Origin: Hymenopellis radicata
Taxonomy: Eukaryota > Basidiomycota > Agaricomycetes > Agaricales > Physalacriaceae
Length of the DNA stretch: 64,000 bases
Direction of reading: 5' to 3'
Assembly: GCA_015501595.1 (NCBI GenBank)
Contig: JADNRX010000127.1
Span: 1-64,000, forward strand
Shown: positions 32,823 to 47,741 of the stretch, piece after piece
Layout of the letters: each line of letters begins with the position of its first letter
Position numbering within the stretch: position 1 is the first letter of the stretch
Position numbers and translations under genes: made by a program
The notes under the pieces: model-generated
Told to the model about the DNA's origin: nothing
Database searches by the model: none
What the model saw: only the letters and a program-made list of their open reading frames with translations

Positions 32823-34698
32823 TTACGTGACCGTGGCGTTGGTCCATTCCATCTCGGGCGCGATCTCGTACCCCAGGCTATCAACTGGTTTGCCGATGTT
32901 GAACGTGGCGAGTATATTGGAGATGTTGAGGAACAGGGAGAGCTCGGCTAGGTATACGCCTATTCGACAGTTCATTTCAGTGCCGTTCAGTTGAATTGAG
33001 TTGAGTGAGGATTACCTGGGCATGCGCGCCGGCCGAAGCCAAATACGAACTTGTAGGGATCCGTCTCGGGGTGGGGACCGAGATGGCGCTCGGGCTTGAA
33101 TGTATGTGGGTCCGAATATAGCTCTGGGTCGTGTGTGATGCCCCTACAGGAGTGGTGTGAGTGGATGTCGCGGACACCGAAGCCTTGGGCACACGAACCA
33201 GATATTCGCGATGACCGTGGCGTCTTTCGGGATATGGAAGCCAGAGTATACATCGTCTTCCTTGCGCCGGTGTCTTAAGCCTGTCGCGCTTCTGTCAGCA
33301 CCAACTTCAGACGGGAAGGGGGTGCTTGCCTAACGGCGCCACGGGCCCCCAGCGGATCACCTCCTTGATGAGCGCGCGCACGAACGGCATGGCATCGCGG
33401 TCGTCCAGCGTGGGCAGATGCCCGCCCCGACGGTGTGCTCGATCTCCGCCTGCGCGCGCTTCTGCACGTCGGGGTACACAGCCATCAGGTAGATGAAGGA
33501 CGTCATGACGGATACGGTCTATCGGAAGGCGCGTCGATAACGGAGAACAATGAATGGAAAGACAAGAATTGGCTCACGGTGTCTGCGCCACCGAGGTACA
33601 GCGCGGCGCTGCACCACTTGATGGCGTCTTCCTCCTCTTCGCCGGGTGACCTAAGCTGCCCCTCCCGTGGAGGAAGTGGGAGACGAAGGAGTCCATGTAG
33701 TTTCCCGACGCCTGGAAAAGATGAAGCATGACGAGGAGGAAGCGGGGCAAGCGACGTACGATGAGTTTCTTGGCCCAGTTGTACGTCATGCCTTCAACAT
33801 TGAGCGACTTGTATTCGCGCGCGATGCGCTTGAATTTGACGAAAGGGAGCCACTCGGGCAGGAAGCGCACTGTGGTGGTGGTGGTCGTGGTGAGTACTTG
33901 GGCTGTCGAGGCGTCGGGAAGCAACTCACGCAGGGGAACAAAGTCCACTAGGTACGGACGCCCGAGAGCCTTTTCATTTTCCGAGAAGAAGTTCTCGATA
34001 GAGTTGATGAAGTGATCATTGTCGGGAGAGACTTCGTATCCGTAAGCAACCTTGAGTACCACCCCGGCAGCGTTCCTATCGAAGATGAGATTCAGCAGAT
34101 TGGATGGGAATGCTTGTTTGCTTACCTCCGAAGGTGCGAGATGAACTTGTCGGGCGTCTGCGAGAGGTTCTGCATCAGCGACCTGAGCTCCGCCTCCTGA
34201 ATCGGCCTGTAACTATTGATCGCGCGCGCGTTCAGCCCAGAGTGCAGCATCTTGCGATACGACCTGAAGCGCGGGTGGTCATACGAGATGTGGAATGCCG
34301 AGTTCTGGCGGCCGGCGAGCGCGCCCATAACCCACACCGGGCGATCAGAGTACAGCGAAGAGCGAGATTCCAGCAGATCTATCGCGGCCTTTCCGGTGTT
34401 CAAAATGATAGTCGTCTTCGAGAAAAAGCGCAGGTGTGTGACCGGACCTTTCGAGTGATCTCAGGTTCAGTGCCACACGGAACGGCACGCGCAGAAATAG
34501 CTCACCGTAGACTTTGGCCCACTCGGCATAGGTCTTCCACGGGTGGAGGACTGGCAGCTGGTGGTAGTTGCCAATGAGTGGCCACTGGCGTGGGCCCGGT
34601 GGTAGAGGAAATTGGGGGATTCTCTGGCTGTACTTCCACACGAGGAAGAGGATAGCAGAAACAAGAAGGATGTAGGAAGCGAAGAACTGGCTGCCCAT
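32823..34698 (-). CDS. Cytochrome P450 monooxygenase, one frame break
   Basis: Starts at ATG 34,698 with a membrane anchor ([14 protein letters not shown]) and the hinge [15 protein letters not shown]. Later parts are [29 protein letters not shown] (ExxR helix), [19 protein letters not shown] and the heme loop [10 protein letters not shown]. It ends at 32,823. The family is like the O-methylsterigmatocystin-oxidoreductase-type P450s common in basidiomycetes; substrate unknown. Just before the ExxR helix, near 33,420, the frame shifts by one base within a G-rich run (VGAG, then [11 protein letters not shown]). Apart from that the exons are open, so this is either a young pseudogene or a sequence error. 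Confidence 0.75.
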
Positions 34699-36226
34699 TG
34701 TTCGGTATTGAGAAGGAGGAGAGGACGGTACTGAAGAGAAGAAGAGGAGAGGACGTTGTTATGCTCTTGAAAGGCCGGACAAGTACACTTTATATACCTA
34801 TAGAATCTAATGACGCTGGCCAGGCATCGTAGAAAGAGAATCAAGTGAAAATCGCCGTGGAGTTTACAGGAAACTGGCAGGCCGGCGCTATGGGAACGAT
34901 TTGCTTAGCCCACATCTCGGGCACACGTCCTAGTCCGCGCCGTAACTCGAGGGATTGATCAAGTCGGAGTCCTCGCGAATACCGGGAGCGCAATACAGAA
35001 AAGAGGATCCCGTGATACCCCGTGCCAAAGAAAGTTAGCATCTCCCTCTGATATCGGAATAAGCCCATGGCAGAGCCGGAGCTGCTCTTTCCCACCCATA
35101 CGACGTAGTATGCTGTAAACCGCGGGACGGACCTGAGAAGGTGTGTTGTTACGTGCTCGGAGTAGAATGCCAGAAAACAATGTCTATGCCGGAAAGTGAT
35201 CCGACGTCTAAGCCGAGGCAATGACATACTTGTACACTGCTCGCGCATTTGGCGTGAGGTATCTGACTGGAGTTCAACACCTAGGTACATGAAAACGTCA
35301 GTGAGCAGTCTGTGATCCACGGTTGTGTTTGCGGAAAATGACATAAAGTGTAATCGACTGCCATTTGGCATATTCGACACGCCGCTAGCGTCCTATCATG
35401 ATACGTTCAATCAAAGAAGCGAATGACAAGAACTCAGCAATCCGATTATCGGCTATGCCGTACGGTCGCTTGGACGTTAAAATCGCTGCATGACGGCGGA
35501 CCTATAATCTTAGCTGGATCCGAGGAACAGCTTGCATTGCGTCAAGTTCTCCGGATGTCAGGGCCTTACTGCCTGATGGCTTCGCAGGCATATGACAGAG
35601 CTATAGAAAGGTAATCTCTTCGCCAGACCGGCTCCGACGGTGGTTCTGTTCCTCAAGCCGATCATCTCAATTGACCCACCAGGTAGTCGACATCGTGCCA
35701 CAACACAAGGTCTTCCCACTACCGCATGCGAGTACTTCTTGCTCCTGCGGACGTCATGTCGACCGCGGAACTTCGTAGCGAGCGCTGGCAGTTGAGCAGG
35801 GTTTCCACTCCGCATTCCCTCATTCCTTTTCCCAAACGAATTTGCATTGACTAAACGATCACGCGTTGAACATGTGTTGGAGTGCTTAACTCGCCAAGGC
35901 ATCAGCCATACGCGTTATGACTAACCTTCATACAAAGTGAGGCAATACATCGACGCCTGGGAATAGACAGGGAGTAGAATAGCCGTTTTGATGATGTCCG
36001 AGGTAACCGCCTGGCCCATACACAACCACTTTGAAGTCGAGCCCGCGTTGGGTCTCGGTTGAGAGCCCAGAAAAGCCTGATAACGAGTGCATGAACTTGA
36101 TGTCTTCGGAGAATACTGTATGTCGGGCATCGCAAGGCGATACGAGGTGCCGCGGAGGACATCGAGAACGAACAGATGACAAGCAAGCGAATGAATTAGG
36201 AAAGAGCAAATTCGCAATGCTGCACA
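34699..36226. other. Intergenic region, 1.5 kb, no supported gene
   Basis: A 179-codon minus frame at 34,841-35,380 and shorter frames beyond it have no recognisable domain and no convincing splice context. No tRNA-like or repeat structure is evident. Confidence 0.45.
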
Positions 36227-38426
36227 CTAGAGGTCGTCGTCGGCATGAAACTCGCAAGGCTCGTCGCCAAAAGCTATACCCTCGCCACTCTCCACGTATC
36301 TCATCATCCTTTGCCCAGACCCATCTTCTCTAATGACAATGAGGCTCCCGTCCTCGTCTCTATCGTGAAGGTGTCCGCATACGCCTTGGCCGAAAGGATG
36401 TGGGAAGAAGTGGTCATCGCCTGGTTCCTCGTGAAGAAATGGATGATAGAGTGCATCTCTGGCGGTAATACGAGATACCGATTCAGGGTGCATGAGCTTC
36501 TCCAGCAGATCGAACGCGTTGTCGAGATCTGCGAGATGCTCTTCTTGAGATACGGGTTTTCTGGCATGTGGAAACCATTGGGGGCAAGCTGGTGGTGGTT
36601 CTTCGAGGCTTTCATTCTGTTTTGAGCAGAATTCGCGCCATGGCATCCCCGATGGTGTTATGGAGGGGACATTGGTACTAATAACACGACCTAGATTTAG
36701 ATTAGGTCGACGGCGATCCACCAATTAAATTCTTTACTGACTGTGTAATGTCGCTATTTTCTCCATACGCTTCATGCCCATTATGGTAGCGATTTCCACG
36801 AGGGCTTCAATATCGTCGCCAGCGTTGAAGAGGGGGAACTTGCCCGTTAGGAAGAGTAAGAGCATGATTCCAACAGACCATATATCAATGGCTTCCGGGG
36901 TATCAGCTGCGTTATAGAATGATACGCAAAAAAAAACTTGCCTGCGGTCTGATCAATACATTTGAGTAGTACTTCTGGAGCGCGAAAGCCTCGCGTGCCT
37001 GCTCGATTGGCCTTGGAAGGTTGCCTAAGAAAGATTAAGAGGATCTCCAACATATGGAAAGAGACATCCAATACCGAGCGTCGCGTTGTGGCCATCCAAT
37101 CGAATCGGCCGGGGCATGATTTCTGGCGCGCGCTTCTTTTTGCATACGTTTGATGTACGAGATATCATATTGACTGTGTGATTTAAGCTGGCCATGTAGA
37201 TGAGAACGAGTCGCGGCTGTATGCAGGCATTTTGGATTCGGTGACGGTGAATCCAAGTCTACACGCTAAGAAGGCATTAGTGAATGTGATACAGCGTATT
37301 TAGCGACTTACTGAAGCTAACCCGAAGTCGCATATAGTGCCCCTACCAGTGTATGGATCGTACAAGAAGTTTGCAGGTTTGAGATCGCGATGGATAATCC
37401 CTCGTGCATGGGTATCTCGTAAACCGCGTAGCAAGCATCGCAAATATTCTTTCACGCCAGCCATGGGTAATGTCGCGAAAAAGTCCTAAATGACATGAGA
37501 CAATTGAAGATTGCGAAACAGGATCTAATAAAACTCACACGGAAGTCCTCATTCTTCTGGTATGGCATGACGGCGACCACCTGATCCTGCCTCCGAAAAG
37601 CAGTGATGAGCTGAGAGACATGTCTGCAGCCTCGAGAATCCTCCATGACCGTTATCTCGTTTCGTATGCGTTCGGGACTGCTGGTCACGTATATGCGCTT
37701 TAATGCGACATAGACTCTGGCGCCACGTGAGTGTTCGACGGACTGGAAATGAGCGGAGGATTGGGGCGGATGTTGGCCGTGCCATACGCGGTTGTACCAC
37801 TTGTCATAGTGCAGGTCGATCGCCTTGTACACGGAAGAGAAGGTGCCGGTTCCCAGTCGACTTATAAGCTTGTAGTCATGCGCAAGGTCGGGAACTGCAT
37901 CCAGAAGCTCCTGCATTTCGGTCTGTATTTCGATGCGCTCCTCATCATCTTTGCCGCCGAGGAATTCGTCTGTTGATGTCGACGACGACGGCTCGTCCAT
38001 GTCATCATCATCCTCGTCCATCTCCGCGTCTCCGTCGCTTCCGTCCTCTTCAGCGTTAGATGATGATTCACTTTGCGTGTTTGTGGTCCTTGTCCATGTC
38101 ATCGCCAATTCATCCTCGCTCTCCATGTCTTCATCCAGATCAACCATAGTCTGTGCCGGCGGAGCCATGCTAGCTGTGACCGCCGATGCCCTCCTGCCGT
38201 AGTTCTTGGTCTGTTGTGTGCGTATTTCGGGGACGACAGTGCCGATATGGTTCCAGTAAGCGCTTAGGTTGCCACTAGGCTCGAAGCCTGACAGTTCATC
38301 CTCCGATGATTGTCCACCAGCGCGCCTGCGCCCAGCGGCGTCAGTGATGATCCTTTTGTACTCCGACTCGGATGATGAAGCTTCAAAAGGATTCGAGGAA
38401 TGTTGAGATAGTAAGACAGTAGTCAT
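36227..38426 (-). CDS. CDC7: CDC7 protein kinase (DDK catalytic subunit)
   Basis: I start at ATG 38,426 (MTTVLLSQHSSNPFE); in-frame ATGs at 38,480 and 38,465 are alternatives. A long acidic serine-rich N-terminus precedes the kinase domain: P-loop RLGTGTFSSVYKA, lysine in VALKRIYV, the CDC7 signature MPYQKNEDFRDFF, catalytic IIHRDLKPANFL, CDFGLAS, then RAGTRGFRAPEVLLK and DIWSVGIMLL. Insertions between subdomains VII and VIII and after it are typical of CDC7. The gene ends at 36,227 with an acidic tail. With its regulator Dbf4, CDC7 phosphorylates the MCM helicase to fire replication origins in the nucleus. Several short introns divide the kinase domain. Confidence 0.9.
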
Positions 38427-38644
38427 GGTTGAAGAGAAAGAGGGTTTGCAAACGGGACGCGACATGCGTGTGCAAGTCACGTGACGTTCTTAAGCGGCCC
38501 TGAACGTTGATGTCCAGAGTCCAGACGTGTTTGCAACACATACAAGGACGTTTGAAAGAGGTATAGGAGCGGGTGAATATCGTACTCATTGCTACAGACA
38601 TGCATGAACATCTTTTCGACCAGACTAAGGTGCGGTAAGGGAGG

Positions 38645-39941
38645 CTAAAGCCGACATCTCCCTGTTCGCCGCCAGTCAGCGTCGCCTAGCAAATAAGAAA
38701 ATGGAAGAACTTGCGCGGCTGTGAGAGCAATAACAGTCCCATGCCTAGGATCGGCAGGAAGCGAATAACCCACACTATCAGTCCAAACACCAGAAGTAAT
38801 ATTGTCTAAAATCATTGAGAATACGCCATCCGAATATATAGGCAAGCTTACCAGATTCGTAGGGAAGATAACCTTGTACTTCGCCAGGCAAGTCTGCAAT
38901 ATCGTCTACCCACACATGGAACAGAGTTGAGTTGAGATTGTCCTGGAAGCACAGAGGTCCCTCGACTTGGCCATGTTCTGCGTATGCCACCCCATCAAAC
39001 ACGACCTCCCATGTCCCATACAAAGATTGCGACCTCTCTTGGATAACAGTCTTGCTAAACGCTTTACTAAACCGATGATAGTATTGTGTTTCTGGATCCA
39101 GACAGACTGTAGTATCGATGTTGGAATCGTTACGGTCAATCCAAATCTCCGCATCGGAAAAAGTGACAAAATCAGTCGTGTTTGCGGTGAGCTGACGAGA
39201 GTACGTTGTCCCTGTATGATTGGTATCGGCCGAGTCGAAAAGATTGCTAGCCCAGTAGACGACAAAATGTTCCGCGACCGGATCCCACGTCGCTTCTGGT
39301 GCCCAAGACATGCCGGCCTAAAGAAACAACTCGGTTCAGTAGTTAGTGTCATGCAGCAAAGCGGTACCTCTGGTGGGGAAACCTCAACGAGTCTTTGATC
39401 TGACCAGTTAACAAGGTCAGGCGATTCCCAGATGGAGAGGGAGCGGCTGCCATGTCTTCCCAAATAGTCCCAAGATTTCCCGCTTCCGTAGACTTTCAAG
39501 TCGGTCGCAATAACATAGAAGACTCCGGTAGTCGGATGTTGGATGATGTATGGGTCTCGAACACCTTTGTCTCCGAGAGTCGAGTTGAAAACGGCCGCTC
39601 CACCGTTGACAAGAGACCATGTGGCGGGGGAATTGCCCTCACTGACAGCTAGCGTCATTAAGAAAGGCAGTAATCGGTGTGGAAACTGGACATACCGAAA
39701 TATATCTGTTCACCTAAGCAGTACAGTGAGCCACCCAGAAACACCACACGAGGTACATGAACGTACCATTGGCGTACTTTTCTCCGATAAAGTAAACAAA
39801 CCCATAGCCTGCTTTGTCGGCGCGTGGACGCTAACTTGGGTATTAGGATAGCAGGAGAAAGCGCATGAAACCACGTACCGGACGCGCAAAGGCTGTCGAA
39901 AGGAGTAAAGTAAAACCCAAGAATGCTTCTGAAACCTTCAT
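38645..39941 (-). CDS. Glycoside hydrolase family 43 protein, secreted
   Basis: ATG 39,941 begins a signal peptide (MKVSEAFLGFTLLLSTAFA). The mature part follows over several short introns: KAGYGFVYFIGEKYANGEQIYFAVSEGN, then GVRDPYIIQHPTTGVFYVIATDLKV with the catalytic-base aspartate region of GH43, AGMSWAPEATWDP, and DGVAYAEHGQVEGPLCFQD with a candidate acid glutamate. The end (SGVWTDSVGYSLPADPRHGTVIALTAAQV) is conserved in the family. GH43 enzymes are five-bladed propellers that act on arabinan, xylan or galactan side chains; substrate cannot be fixed from sequence alone. Length of about 320 residues fits a single-domain member. Confidence 0.8.
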
Positions 39942-41124
39942 GTTCTCTCCGAATGAAATCAGAGTGGGTTCAGCCTGCTCTTATAAGACCAGTGATCCTA
40001 GAGGCCCGGGAAACATCACGAGTCACATTGCGACTGCAAAGGAATCGTCATGGGTTTCTTTTGCGCCAATTCTTTCAGCTTGTGAGCGCGCTGAGCCGCG
40101 CTCGGACCGTTGAGGAAGTGCATCATGCGGCCCAGTCCCTGAAAGATTCCGCTGCGTGTACTGGAAGTTAACCGTATGGCGGATGTCATCGATTTCTGAT
40201 GCCCTAGAAGAGGATATGATGAAAGAATAGTCGTCTGAAAGGAATTATGCATGCTCGTCGCACGGAGGGAGGAGCGTGGGAATGGAATCGGCAGGCAAAC
40301 CGGCACTGTACTTCTAGCCGCGCGCTCTTGAACTGCAACCACTATCTCAGTACGAAATGATGCCAAGCATGGTGCTGTGACCGTTGTCTAAGAACAACTT
40401 CTCGCCAGCGTCTGATTCCACAATCATGATGTCAACTACAATTCAATCGGTCCACAGCAGGTAAGTTCTATCAGGGAACTACTGTACAAGTGACGAACAT
40501 TTCTGCTGTCTCCAGTGAGTGTTTTTTCGACCTCAAGCAATCGACATGCTCCATCTCCTTGCTTCTGCCCCCAATTTTAACGGATTCATAGTTGCAAAGG
40601 CACAGGGCACTGAAAGCATAATTGGACGCGTGCTACTATGCGGTTTCACCACATTACGGCTCATTACTGTCACCCTTCTCCATTGATCAGCGCTGACACT
40701 GGGTATGCAATATGTCGTCTGCACATCTTCCACTAATACATGTACGCAGGTCTGATCTCGCTACAGCCTCTCCTCTGGCTGTGCCGCCTCCCATTCCTTC
40801 ATGTACTGATATTAGCCAAAGCTCCACGATCTACAAGTGATTCTACAATAAACGACAGGAAGCATTGAGAGACGCATGGGTGAGACTGAAATGCCCCATG
40901 GCTGGCTGGTTCGTTCGTCTCCCGAAAGGAACGGCCCTGTTCCCCGTCTTCAAAATAAAGCATCAACGGATCTCATGCCCTGAAACGGGATCCCATAACA
41001 TAGATAAGTTGTTCTTCCAAGCCTAACAGCAATCACAGCTCAACTGATGCTTCTGCGCTGGTTATCAAAGGTGGGTCGCACGATTGCGTTGCTGATTCCG
41101 CCTCCTACCCAACCACACTCAGCG
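39942..41124. other. Intergenic region, 1.2 kb, no supported gene
   Basis: A 116-codon minus frame at 40,016-40,366 (ending near AAQRAHKLKELAQKKP) has some coding-like composition but no known domain and no supporting signals. The rest shows nothing beyond likely promoter and 3' flanking sequence. Confidence 0.4.
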
Positions 41125-42605
41125 ATGGCAGAGTCCAGCGCCTTTCTAATGATAGACGATCGCAGTCGAGGTTTCGTCTACGGAAATGACAACTGGACAG
41201 TATTCTCAGATGCGCATTGGTACAACGGATCTGGAACATTTGCCAAAAATGCTTCTGCTGCATCGATAGCGTACTCCTTCAACGGTGAGTTACATTGTGC
41301 AAGGCTTGATGTCAATTTGATGCCGTGTGACCACAGGGACTTCCATTGCATTCTCAGGAAATATCCCAGGCGGTATTGACACCTACCCTTTCACGGTCTC
41401 TATCGATAATGTAGCGCCATACAGCTGCACATACAACATGCCGCATACATACAAGCAGTGGTATCAGTCACCGCTTCTTGACGATGGACCCACACTATCG
41501 CGATCGGACAGCTCCTCCCAATCGTCCTGGACTATGTCGTTGTCACTGCTGGGCCGCAGACCGTTTTAACAGGCCGTACACTCGTTGTGGACAACAACAG
41601 TTCGGAAATATCGTATTCTGGACAATGGACAATAAAGCATGACCAACCCTTGGGCGCGCTTACGGCTCCCACGCACGCCCTCTATCCTTTCGACAACGGT
41701 ACGCACGAGAGCACGCATATTGGAGATACCGCGACGTTTCGTTTTGAAGGTCAATGCGCTTCTCTCACCGTGCTCAATAGCAGTGCTGACTCTTGTACAG
41801 GAACGAGCGTTTCTGTCCACACAGTTCGGCGCAACCTCGTCATCGGGACACTGAATGTGTCCTTCACTGTCGATCAGCTTCCACCTGTCGCTGTCTCTGG
41901 TAACGTCGACAAGCAGGGTGATGATCAACAGAACTTTGTTTTCTACCAGACAAGCGGCCTACAGGCAGGAAACCACACACTGACGATAAACGTCACTGCT
42001 ATTTCGGACGGCATGGTTTTCTCCCTGGACTACTTCACGTACGAGCCGTCCTTCTCTTTCCTCTCCGAGAAACCCTCTTTCAATGTGGCGCCAACATCAA
42101 CCACCTCTTCAATACATTCCTCGACCGCCACTGAAATGTCACCATCACCTGGAAAATCACGAAACATTGGTGGCATCATCGGAGGCGCGATCAGCGGTGT
42201 TGTAATCTTGTCTATTCTTACCGTTCTGTTACTATTCGGGCGTAGACGTCGCCGTCGAGGTAAGTTCGGATTTATCTAGTCACGTCCTCGCGCTAAGAGT
42301 ATACAGAGAGACAGTCCCTGTTACCTGTCTCATTCAACACGGAAGATCAGTCCTCTACGCAAACAGCTTCTGCCAAGCCGGGCCCTTCTACAGATGCTTC
42401 TGGGCGCTCGGATGTCCCTCCTCAGGAGACAACAAGGCGCCGAGCCGATAAGATTGAACGGTATATGGGAGAAGCGCGGACTCCAGTGACGGGCGCATCT
42501 GAGGACGGACGTTTGGAGGAGCTGCAAAGGCAGATTGATGCACTGGTCGCTGAGAATGCTCGCAGACTGCAGGTATCACCTCCTGCATACAGTGATGGCT
42601 TCTAG
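41125..42605 (+). CDS. Single-pass membrane protein with Thr/Ser-rich stalk
   Basis: The likely start is the ATG at 41,125 (MAESSAFLMIDDRSRGFVYG); an in-frame ATG at 41,047 is possible. The ectodomain has two similar halves, each with an I-x-Y-SG-W type start (DDRSRGFVYGNDNWTVFSD and NNSSEISYSGQWTI) and several N-glycosylation sequons. A Ser/Thr-rich stalk, a membrane segment (GGIIGGAISGVVILSILTVLLLFG), a stop-transfer RRRRRR and a cytoplasmic tail with a short coiled coil (LEELQRQIDALVAENARRL) follow. Introns lie at about 41,285-41,337 and in the 41,800 and 42,260 areas. This architecture is widespread in Agaricomycetes and uncharacterised; a role in cell-surface sensing is only a guess. Confidence 0.75.
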
Positions 42606-42831
42606 CGACATGTGGTTCGCTTTGGTCGTTGATCTGAGGGTCCTTCGAATCGGCGGAGAAGATGAGCTAGCCATGATGGCAACATCGCTCCTTTGCGGTC
42701 AGTTTGATGTCTTTGAAGGGCTGACTACCACCTCCCACCCTAAACAGTATCATTATTACTGCTGAATGGGCCGACCTTAGTGTTCATCAGCAATATAGTC
42801 TATCTATTATACATAGTATACAGTTTCTTCG

Positions 42832-43482
42832 TCATAGAGTCAAGAGCTGGGCATGCCTAACCTCGAAACTCGCCAAATGGTCACGAATCTTGGCATACCG
42901 CTTGAACTCCTCGCTATTTCCAAACGTCGCATGATCCTCAAGGCTACCCCACCCCGTGAAGAGCACCCATTCATCCCTGCCACCATCAAGTTCTTTATCA
43001 AGCCTCCATCCGCCGACCAGCTTTCCCTCCGTCGCATCGATCAACGGCGGCTTGCTGCTCGCGAATGTCGTATCAAAGAGCTCCTTAGGCTCCCCATCTT
43101 TGATGAAATGTCTCGCAATGGCAATCATCGGAGTATCCAAACCGGGTTGAATGCTCTTGGGATCAACATCGACGTGTATCAGCCACTCAACCCCCATCTG
43201 GTCCTTCATCAACTCCAAAGCCTGCTTGTTCTCGGCCGAGGGAATGAAGACGTCGTAGTGATATGCGACCGAGGGCCACGAGCCCACGATGTAGATGAGC
43301 GTGGGGTCTTCCACTTGCTGGTAGTAGTAGAAGGCATGACCGGCGCCCGCCGACTGCTGCATGGCTTTTTCGGCGAAGCGAAGATTGGGGAGTGTGGCGT
43401 CGATACTGACGCCAGGTTTCAAACGCAGGAGTGCGAGCTCGAGGATGGCCATGGTCGTTGAAGCTGAAGTTGTACGCGTCAT
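42832..43482 (-). CDS. Dimeric alpha-beta barrel (ABM-like) protein
   Basis: A single exon encodes 216 residues. The sequence looks like two ABM-type half domains (LALLRLKPGVSIDATLPN ... FYYYQQVEDPTLIYIVGSWPSVAYHYD, then IAIARHFIKDG ... DEWVLFTGWGSLEDHATFG). Proteins of this fold include small monooxygenases and stress-responsive barrel proteins, usually cytosolic dimers; no cofactor is predicted. The start may be ATG 43,482 or M11 at 43,452 (MAILELALLRL). Its first codons and upstream DNA are part of a 70-base sequence repeated at 43,766. Confidence 0.75.
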   Translation of the reverse strand: MTRTTSASTTMAILELALLRLKPGVSIDATLPNLRFAEKAMQQSAGAGHAFYYYQQVEDPTLIYIVGSWPSVAYHYDVFIPSAENKQALELMKDQMGVEWLIHVDVDPKSIQPGLDTPMIAIARHFIKDGEPKELFDTTFASSKPPLIDATEGKLVGGWRLDKELDGGRDEWVLFTGWGSLEDHATFGNSEEFKRYAKIRDHLASFEVRHAQLLTL

Positions 43483-43833
43483 CTAAACGGTTAGATCCTT
43501 TTATAGACTCGCGCCGGATAGATTCGGATCGCTGGCGTACGCGTAGTAACCCAGCAGACACTCGATTAGTCTAACTCGGAGGACGGAGATAATACGCATG
43601 ACGACGTGAGGATCGGTTTGGGCGGTTCCCAGTTAGGTAAAGGTTCGGGTCGGGGTAGGTTCGGGGGGTCGGTTAGGGTTCGGTAAGGGCTCGGTAAGGG
43701 CTCGGTTATGGTTAGGGGGTTAGCGGCGGTCAGCGGTCACGGAATAGTATATAAAAAAGTGGTCCAAGTTGTACGCGTCATCTAAGCGGTTAAATTTGTC
43801 GCGTTGGTGCGCCCGATAGATTCGGACGGCTAG
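43467..43833. repeat. 70-bp direct repeats flanking a TTAGGG-like G-rich tract
   Basis: AAGTTGTACGCGTCATCTAA begins a segment at 43,467-43,536 that recurs, diverged, at 43,766-43,833, ending GATAGATTCGGA and CTGGC or CTAGC. Between them (about 43,618-43,730) is a G-rich strand with GGTTAGGG, GGTTCGGTAAGGGCTC and GGTTAGGGGG units, like a degenerate telomeric or G-quadruplex tract. The first repeat copy includes the ATG of the ABM-like gene, so the second copy may be an abandoned promoter or start. Confidence 0.6.
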
Positions 43834-43972
43834 CAAAGCAATTCATGGCCGTCCAAGTTGTGTCAGGGTCGCTGTAACTTACGACACGTCTGTTCAGTAC
43901 AAGTATCCGCTACAGTAGTCTTAACATTTCAATATGTACAGTAAATACTGTTCGTTACATCTCGCGTACGTT

Positions 43973-45015
43973 TCACCCAGACCAGACAGCAGGTCCCGGG
44001 ATGGTGTAGCTCTGCAAGTTGTTGTAGATGTTGATCTGCACATAGAGGTGTTAATTTCGAGGACCACTGTCTGACGGACAATCAACTCACAGTGATACCG
44101 GGGTCGCTGCCCTTGTAGGCTCCTGGCAAAGCGACCTTTGGAGGGGACGCGCTTCCTCCTCCGGTGACCTTCACCTGTGCGCATCCAATGTAGAATTGAG
44201 CACCAGGGTATGAGGACGCGACGTGCAGAGCGATCTAAATCGAGAGGCTAAGCAATCGTCCAGATGAATAAGAGATACAGAACATACGATTTCACCACGG
44301 ATGAGGTATTCACCGGCAGGGATTGAGGCAGGCAGGATGAAAGAGTGCTTGCCTGAGGAAGAGGCCTTTCAGCATCAAATCAAACTTCGGAGGAAACCTC
44401 GGACTGACCGTTGTCAGCGTTTACGACGTCGGTAGCCCATTCCTGGGTAGAAGGGTTCACGAGACCAGACTCGTAGACTTTTGTCCACACTGTTCCCTGC
44501 CCATCGAACGATGCCGCCGTCGAAGGCGCTTTGGCGATGTAAACCAGGACTGGTCCTTTGTGTCCACCAGAGATGGCGTCCTCCCCGGTTCTTTGGTCGT
44601 GCTGGTGCCACTCGAGTCTAAACGGACATCACGGTCAACCGCTAGACAGGTCGCAGAATACAATCTTACGAACGTGATGTTGGTACCGGCGGCAACGGTG
44701 GCCGTCTCGACGCTTGCGCCGCTCAGCCCGTTGACGTTACAAGTAAGGTCGGTCGATGTGACGTCCGTCACTGGGTTGTTGTTCGGAGGGATACGAAGGT
44801 ACGTGTTCTGGCCTTCGTCCACCTGCATGTCTTGACGTCAAAAAAGCGCTCCAAAAAAACTAGAAGACGCCACAAATTACCCCGTTGATCCAGACATATT
44901 GCATGGTAACTAGGCAGGAAATATCAGCAAACCATTGACAGTGGATCAGACCTCACTTACAGTGCGCATGAGCGACAGCTGCGCAAGTAAGGAGAGACAC
45001 CAATGTTGACTTCAT
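43973..45015 (-). CDS. AA9 lytic polysaccharide monooxygenase
   Basis: ATG 45,015 begins a signal peptide ([17 protein letters not shown]) cleaved before His18, giving the mature N-terminus [11 protein letters not shown]. That histidine is the first copper ligand of the AA9 histidine brace. An intron interrupts codon 19. Further along are [23 protein letters not shown] with the second brace histidine, [15 protein letters not shown] and the axial tyrosine in [11 protein letters not shown]. The protein ends PGPAVWSG at 43,973, about 230 residues, with no CBM1. AA9 enzymes oxidatively cut cellulose (some cut hemicellulose) outside the cell. All conserved features are present, so it is probably active. 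Confidence 0.9.
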
Positions 45016-45479
45016 CGTGGCCACACAGTACATCGCAGTCATTCGACGCCTTAAATACACCCCCAATCAGTTACCAGGACGTCATGCGTCATATTAGCGA
45101 CAAGCTCATTCCCACCGAAATTGACGCGAGCGAAGACTAATTTTTCCGACAAGGGTAACAGGAGAAACGGCGTGAAGCGAATACACACGCAAAGGTTTCC
45201 ATCTATAGTCAGCATCAGACCGTGTCAAAAGTCCAGGTGAGTCCCAGTCATTCACTGAACACGGTCACTTGATAATCATGCCGCCGAAAATGGTCCTTTC
45301 TCGGGAGTGTCCATCCTGGCGATTTAACCGAACCTCTGTACCAGACGGCCGGACCAAACGTTATAGAACTCAAAAATACATTTCAGTATACAAAGCCGTG
45401 AGTGCAGTGAACTAAAAGTACAGATGTGTACAACCCCCTTTGGGTCCGCCCGATTCCGTTTTCATTTCGTTGCATCGCT
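45016..45479. other. Intergenic region between AA9 and P5CDH
   Basis: This stretch holds the AA9 upstream region and the 3' flank of the P5C dehydrogenase gene. I see no further gene. Confidence 0.5.

Positions 45480-47741
<2,262 letters not shown>

Noticed and set aside
34841..35380. 179-codon minus-strand frame in the region upstream of the P450
   Set aside because: No domain, signal peptide or splice evidence; composition is not clearly coding.
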